Source: Echinostoma caproni
Lineage: Eukaryota > Platyhelminthes > Trematoda > Plagiorchiida > Echinostomatidae
Length of the DNA stretch: 25,149 bases
Assembly (NCBI GenBank): GCA_900618425.1
Contig: UZAN01047970.1
Span: 1 to 25,149 of the forward strand
Reading direction: 5' to 3'
The position numbers were made by a program, and so were the translations under genes. The notes under the pieces were generated by a model, which was given only the letters and a program-made list of their open reading frames with translations, was not told the origin of the DNA and did no database searches. Within the stretch, counting starts at the first letter, position 1. Every line of letters begins with the position of its first letter. Below are positions 20,244 to 25,149 of the stretch, piece by piece.

Positions 20244-21654
20244 CGCAGTTCTTTTTGTTCTGACCGACCGTTAACAATATGCACGCCACTACCTGTTAAT
20301 CTGATGAGTATGGGTTACCGAAAATGTCAGTGTATGTGTTGCCATTTAGGACTCTGTTGTGATTGACACACATGCGTGCTAACTGCAACGGATGGCAAAT
20401 TTTTGAGAACCGTTATTGTATGTTGAGCATGTATGCGTTTTGTTGCTGTGGTGCATCACCTTTATCATTAAATCAGAAGAGAAATCTATCGCTATTCTTT
20501 GAAAAGGTTCCTGACGTAATAAGGTGAACAAGTGTGATATTCATCAGCACTGAAATTAACTATCAAGATTTTATTTGGGAACTTGGGTAAATTTCTAGAA
20601 TGGAGTAAGCGAAAATATTAAGGAGAGCGAGAATAAATGAAAAATCAAACTGTGCGGAACAAATTTTTTTATTTGCAAGCAAGCATTGCATTCACGGTAT
20701 CAGGTCCAAATTTGGAAAGCAGGTTTTTGAAGAAATAGGGTGTGGCGTTCAAAACAATTCCTTACCCTAGAAAAATGAAAAGCTCCACCATTTGATACTG
20801 TTTCGTAAAGGTTTTGTTTAATGTCTGCTCGTTAACTGGTTTAAAAAAACGCCTTCCAGTAGGGTCGAAACGTTGTTGTGGCTAACCAAATATCCCTATA
20901 TAGATTTAATATATACTACAATAGCTGCTATTCAAACCGTTGAAGAAAAACACAGATATGCTTTTTAGTATTTACTTACGGAGGAAAAACTGATTTCTGA
21001 TTGTCGCACAACAATTTAACAATGAAACACTTTCCTTTTCTACTCAACATTAAACGAATCTGGGGGGGGGACATTTTATGCAATAGAATTGTGAAAATGT
21101 CTGTACCGTAAACTCTGTGTAAATTCATTCATACAGAATTGCTAATATGAAATAAATCCTTTCGTACTCGCACGACGATAAACAAAAATGTGAACTCAAA
21201 TTCTAGAATCAGCCACGCGTGACATGAGAACATGGAAGTCCAAATCCTGCCTGTGCACATCATATAGGGTTCTGTTGATAGTGTATATACATTTTCAGTT
21301 ACAATCAAATACTCCTCTGATATAAAGAAGAGGGTGAGACAGACAGGGTTTGGTCCTGTATCAGTTGGCTTAGCTAGAACAATGAGCAAATCAATGACCA
21401 AATCATCCAAAAAATTCTTTGCTATCAAACGGGTAGAACAAAAGCACGCTCATTTCGACAAGCACTGCAATGATCAGTATATACATCACGGCCCTTCTGC
21501 AAACAAATGACTCAGATTGGGCTACCAGAATCATTCACATTATAGGCAAATATATTTCTTTCCGGTGAATCTGATTTTCATTGGTTGCTAATATACTGCC
21601 ATACTTTAATACTGTTTAATCTGTTCCTAAAAATATTCTTTCTTGTTTTCACAG

Positions 21655-21725
21655 TTCTCAATACCAGTGTCATCCTGTCTCCGCACTAACTCTGAGAGGC
21701 TACCAATCATCCGTGAGCTTCGCCG
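21655..21725 (+). CDS. Candidate exon, unidentified
   Basis: Seen: a very good acceptor (TTCTTTCTTGTTTTCACAG ending at 21654) and a donor-like CCG|GTAAAT at 21726. Two frames are open across the 71 nt: one reads FSIPVSSCLRTNSERLPIIR, the other SQYQCHPVSALTLRGYQSSV. The second stays open past the donor to TGA at 21768-21770, with AATAAA at 21860-21865, so it could instead be a terminal exon with a short 3' UTR. I recognise neither peptide, and no adjoining exon was found. Confidence 0.22.
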
Positions 21726-21770
21726 GTAAATACTTTGGCACGCGTTTTTCTGATGAACTGTTTCAGTGAC

Positions 21771-23439
21771 TAAAGTAAAGCTCCAAGAAAAAACTAATCA
21801 TTTCTCTCACAGACTGGGATACATTTAAACACCATCACCAACATCAGATCGACATTATGAATAAAAACGTTACTGCCACACACGACCCCATGTATGGGCT
21901 AGAATGCTACAAATAACTTTCATGTGTATTCATAAGGAGGGAGAAACGTCAGCTCTCTGCAGCTGCGGTATTGTAGAAAATAATTTGCCATCTGAAATTT
22001 ACTAGGAAGTTGCTTTAATTGAAAACTGAGAACCTTTAGTGAACGACATGGTTTCAAATAATGCTGGGATGGGCGGAAAATAGGGTTTACTCCTAATTGC
22101 TACAATCCTATAATCGATTTCAAATGACTTCATCGGACAGAAATTTATTACGGCTGGACGAAAAATATGTCTAACTTCTTTTACTTTAGTGCCGATATTC
22201 TAGTCAATTTATTTCATATAAGTTCCGAAAACAATCTACTGCCTTATGCTAAAATGTAACCCCATTAATTGGGTCCATAACTTCATGTGGTACTCTTTAT
22301 TATGCTTGGCGTATGGTATTAGAGAACTAAACATATTCACTCTAAGGATACTAGATTTGAAGTGTATCATTATGTGAGACAAAGAACCCAGTGAATAAAT
22401 GTAACAGAACACTGATGATATTTTCGTCACCAAACTGAGGCGCTAGTCATTCATCAACTCCACCCGGCTTCCTCCTTTCCTCAGAGATAATCTTGTTGAG
22501 AAATATCAGTTGGCAAAATTTACGAATATGGAAATCGCTTGGCTACCGGGTAATCGCGATTGCGTGTATTTGATACTCCTTATACAGCTGGCTGTGATTT
22601 TGACCAATGCAGTTGCGAGTGCTTTCATGCGGTAACACGGACTTTCCAAGTATGATCATTCACCTACTTTTACCTTTCGACATTAAAGTGCTCCAGGTGT
22701 TTTGTATCTAGCACTTAGCAATTTTTTCAATTTAACCAATAAATAATGCCAATTTTTGTATGAAAAGAGTTGTGAGCATCCAGCAAGTAAAATAACCAAA
22801 TTACCTGCCCAAAAGTCGTGTGTGTTTGATCCCCGACACTCCATCGTCACACCATCATCCAAAGTGAGGTGCTCACCCAGGTGTCTTTAAGAGCACTTAC
22901 TTCGAATTGACTATTCAACAAAATGGAAGTAAAACCCACGATCGCATGGTGTTTACGCTTGAAACAAAGCCATTTTATTCACTCGATCACCCAGTTGACT
23001 TAATATATGTCTCCAAAACGATTATTTGGACCAAAATAATTATCTTAGTATTTGTCCCTGTTGCAAGTGACGTTACATTGTTCACAGTGTGCCAGCGGAC
23101 TAAACAATAAACAACACCGATGGACACAGATTCTTTAAAGAAACCATGATCATGAGATTACCTCTGGCTTTGCTTTCCTTGGTTGGTCTGAATGTCAAAC
23201 GCAACCTTCGATGACTAAGTTAGATGGTCTTCGTTAACAGCAGATTAGGTTCAGGATAAAAAGAGGAATTTAAAAATGGGCCGGTTAGAAAATATACTGT
23301 TTTAGAATCTCATAGTGTTGATATTTTGGCAATGGAAGGTTTTTTAATAACACCACTACATGATAGAAGAATGTAAAATGTAAGGTGGTAAAGACTCAAC
23401 CTCGGAGCATCAATTTCTATTTAAATGGGTACGTGTCAA
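21771..23439. other. Stretch without a supported gene
   Basis: Short frames without motifs (22236-22433 minus, 22907-23110 plus). TTTGATCCCCG near 22827-22838 resembles a tRNA B box but has no A box upstream. GTGAGGTGCTCAC near 22864 is a short imperfect palindrome. Confidence 0.45.
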
Positions 23440-23900
23440 GGCCAGCGCTCGGGTGGAATACATAATTTTCCCTACATACCGTTCGGACATAGTGAGGTAG
23501 GCCGTTCAAGTATGGAATCCANGAAGGCTCTGGAACGTCCGCAAAGGCTGGCAAAAAATCGGTAAAAGGTCTGCATAATAAGACTTACTCCGAAAGACTG
23601 CAAATACCGTGACTCTACTCACCTCCATACTGCCGACTTCAGGGGAACCTAATCTTGCCATGTTACTTATTGCATCAACCCAACCACCCTTGCCGTTTTA
23701 TGCGAACTTTATCTCAAAATGATCCCCTCAGAGAACTTTCACTAAATCTGAAGACCCAAAACAGCCACATTGCCAGCATCACTCGTTTGCAGTCAGAGTG
23801 TGCGGCGTATGGAATTCTCTTCCATTCGGTGTAGTGTGCTCCAACAGTTGAACTATTTAAATCTCAACTTGACAAAGCATTAGACCACTTGACATTTTGA
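23440..23900 (+). mobile_element. Non-LTR retrotransposon, C-terminal end of ORF2, decayed
   Basis: Seen in order on the plus strand: AVQVWNP (23501-23521), ALERPQR after the N at 23522 in a different frame, and GLHNKTYSERLQI from 23568. A TGA is followed by LYSPPYCRLQGNLIL and LRELSLNLKTQNSH in the same frame. A shift then gives HSFAVRVCGVWNSLPFGVV, and a shift back gives APTVELFKSQLDKALDHLTF, with TGA at 23898-23900. Known: RRLRGDLI-like, VWNSLP-like and a final FK-x-LD block are characteristic of the C-terminal tail of CR1/Jockey-superfamily ORF2 proteins. This lineage differs from the element at 624-1497. The RT catalytic region is absent, so the copy is heavily 5' truncated. The 5' limit is approximate. 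Confidence 0.8.
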
Positions 23901-25149
23901 CATCCGTGAGTGATGATGCACGTTATTAAGATTATTAATATTAATAATTTTATTTTCCCTTTGTGAATTTATTCAAAATATTCTGTAAAACTCCTATGGG
24001 TTGTGATAAGTTTTATCTTTGTTAAATCGCCCATAATAACACTTTGACTTTGCAATTGATCTTGATTATCTGTGTAGTCATGTTGTGTGCGTAAGTATGC
24101 TTGGATGGCGATTGAGCACTAACTATATTACAGCGACTTGCCGACTTTAATGCACATTGGGATAGAGGTAGGTGTCGTGTTGATATCGCCAAGGGAGGAC
24201 GAATAGAAATTCAAAAAGATACTTTCTCATGCCTTAGTGAAGTTATGAAATGCTCTACAACATGAATAATGCGGAATAAAATCACATCAAGACTTTGTTT
24301 TTTGCGATTATCCAGTGACAAATAACATATCTCGGGAATCAAGGTAATTCAATTCTGATAACTGCGTCAAAATTGCATTTCTTCCTTGTATGAGATGACA
24401 TCCAATGACTCTTTTCTAACAATACATTTTTGCTTGATTTAAGAAACTGGTGTTCGCTGTTTTGTACGGCCGAATGTGGCCACCGTTTGTTCACATACAT
24501 TAGTCACACGCAACTGAGCCCTAAATATTCATTCGCATTATCGGAACGTAAAAGCGTTTCTTCTGACTCTTACAAATGTATTCAAAACTTGTGGCGCCGC
24601 GGAATTTGACATTTTTTAAATTAATCATAAAACGCTAAGACAGATTACAAGTCTGGTAGTTTTTCGCGCTCCGGTTTCAACAGGCGGCAAATGTTTTACC
24701 CCCTATTGCAGTTCTGGCTGACGTTTAAAGGCTATCTAGTCGATTTTCGCAAATAAAAGCTGCCGTATCTAATGGATACCAAACTATCGATATTAAGCAG
24801 TCGATAAGGCAATTTGTAAGTTCTGCAATCAATAATTGTATTTTTCTGGGAATCTGCAAGTAGCATTTTGTAAGGTGCAAATTACGGATTGTTTAAACTT
24901 TGATTAATAATTCACTTGTATGTTGTTCATCTAGTACTGACTTGCAGAAATCCGCTCTCCGCTTCAAAAACAAATTTCTATTCCATTAGTCCTTACTTTT
25001 CGCATCATTTCAAAGTTAAAAATATGTAAAAATAACTATAAAAATCCTTAGATTAACTATGAACTGACTTGGTTCTCGCTATCGTTATAGTGAATTTCTT
25101 CATGGGAAGCATAGACTGAAAAGCTAGAAGGCATTGGACAACTGTTTCG
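23901..25149. other. Window end without a supported gene
   Basis: The first 60-70 bases (TTATTAAGATTATTAATATT and neighbours) may be the 3' untranslated tail of the non-LTR element. Beyond this I see AT-rich sequence with no open frame, repeat or RNA gene I can support. Confidence 0.5.

Larger units (their letters stand above)
18391..21654. other. Stretch without a supported gene
   Basis: 18391-18700 is relatively GC-rich and may be more of the PLE pseudo-LTR. 18790-18990 is open on both strands for about 45-67 codons without a known motif. Microsatellites lie at 20091-20116 (AAC) and 20219-20243 (GAT), with a G9 run at 21062-21070. GTCGAAACGTTG at 20864-20875 and a hammerhead-like fold near 20260-20330 are discussed as findings. 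A 99-codon minus-strand frame at 21129-21428 has no recognisable content. Confidence 0.45.

Noticed and set aside
21129..21428. 99-codon minus-strand open frame with hydrophobic stretches
   Set aside because: No family resemblance, no clear transmembrane pattern and no promoter or splice context.

Overview
The window looks like non-coding, repeat-rich DNA from an animal genome, most likely a flatworm and probably a trematode. This is inferred from the moderately AT-rich composition, the absence of long open frames or prokaryote-like operons, strong splice-site-like sequences, many microsatellites, and decayed retroelements that resemble those I know from schistosomes and other flukes: a Penelope-like element (PLE), CR1-like non-LTR elements and tRNA-derived SINE-like repeats. 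I cannot name the species. Eight isolated single N positions (1972, 7495, 7975, 11200, 11956, 13380, 14271, 23522) point to a draft assembly, so some frameshifts may be assembly errors.

Layout. About 624-1497 (minus strand) is the 3' half of a CR1-like reverse transcriptase with an intact YADD motif and several stops. About 5137-5285 (minus) is a tRNA-like SINE with a half hammerhead-like motif at its 3' side. About 7290-7480 (minus) is a second tRNA-promoter-like repeat. A perfect 308-bp direct repeat lies at 9393-9700 and 11263-11570. Between the copies are two candidate exons (10627-10706 and 10906-11011) of an unidentified host gene. About 13354-13490 is a cluster of simple repeats including G21 next to an N. 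About 15721-15802 is a GATA/GACA array. About 16630-18390 (minus) is a decayed PLE: a TATA-like box and hammerhead-like core, then reverse transcriptase, then a GIY-YIG endonuclease remnant. A further candidate exon lies at 21655-21725. About 23440-23900 (plus) is the C-terminal end of a second non-LTR element of a different lineage.

How the parts relate. I see no intact protein-coding gene. Most short open frames (60-160 codons) have no recognisable family content and several run through repeats, so they are left out. The strongest calls are the three retroelement remnants. Their reading frames are identified by ordered conserved motifs that continue across stops and frameshifts. Host-gene evidence is limited to short exon-like stretches between good splice signals; these are low-confidence calls.
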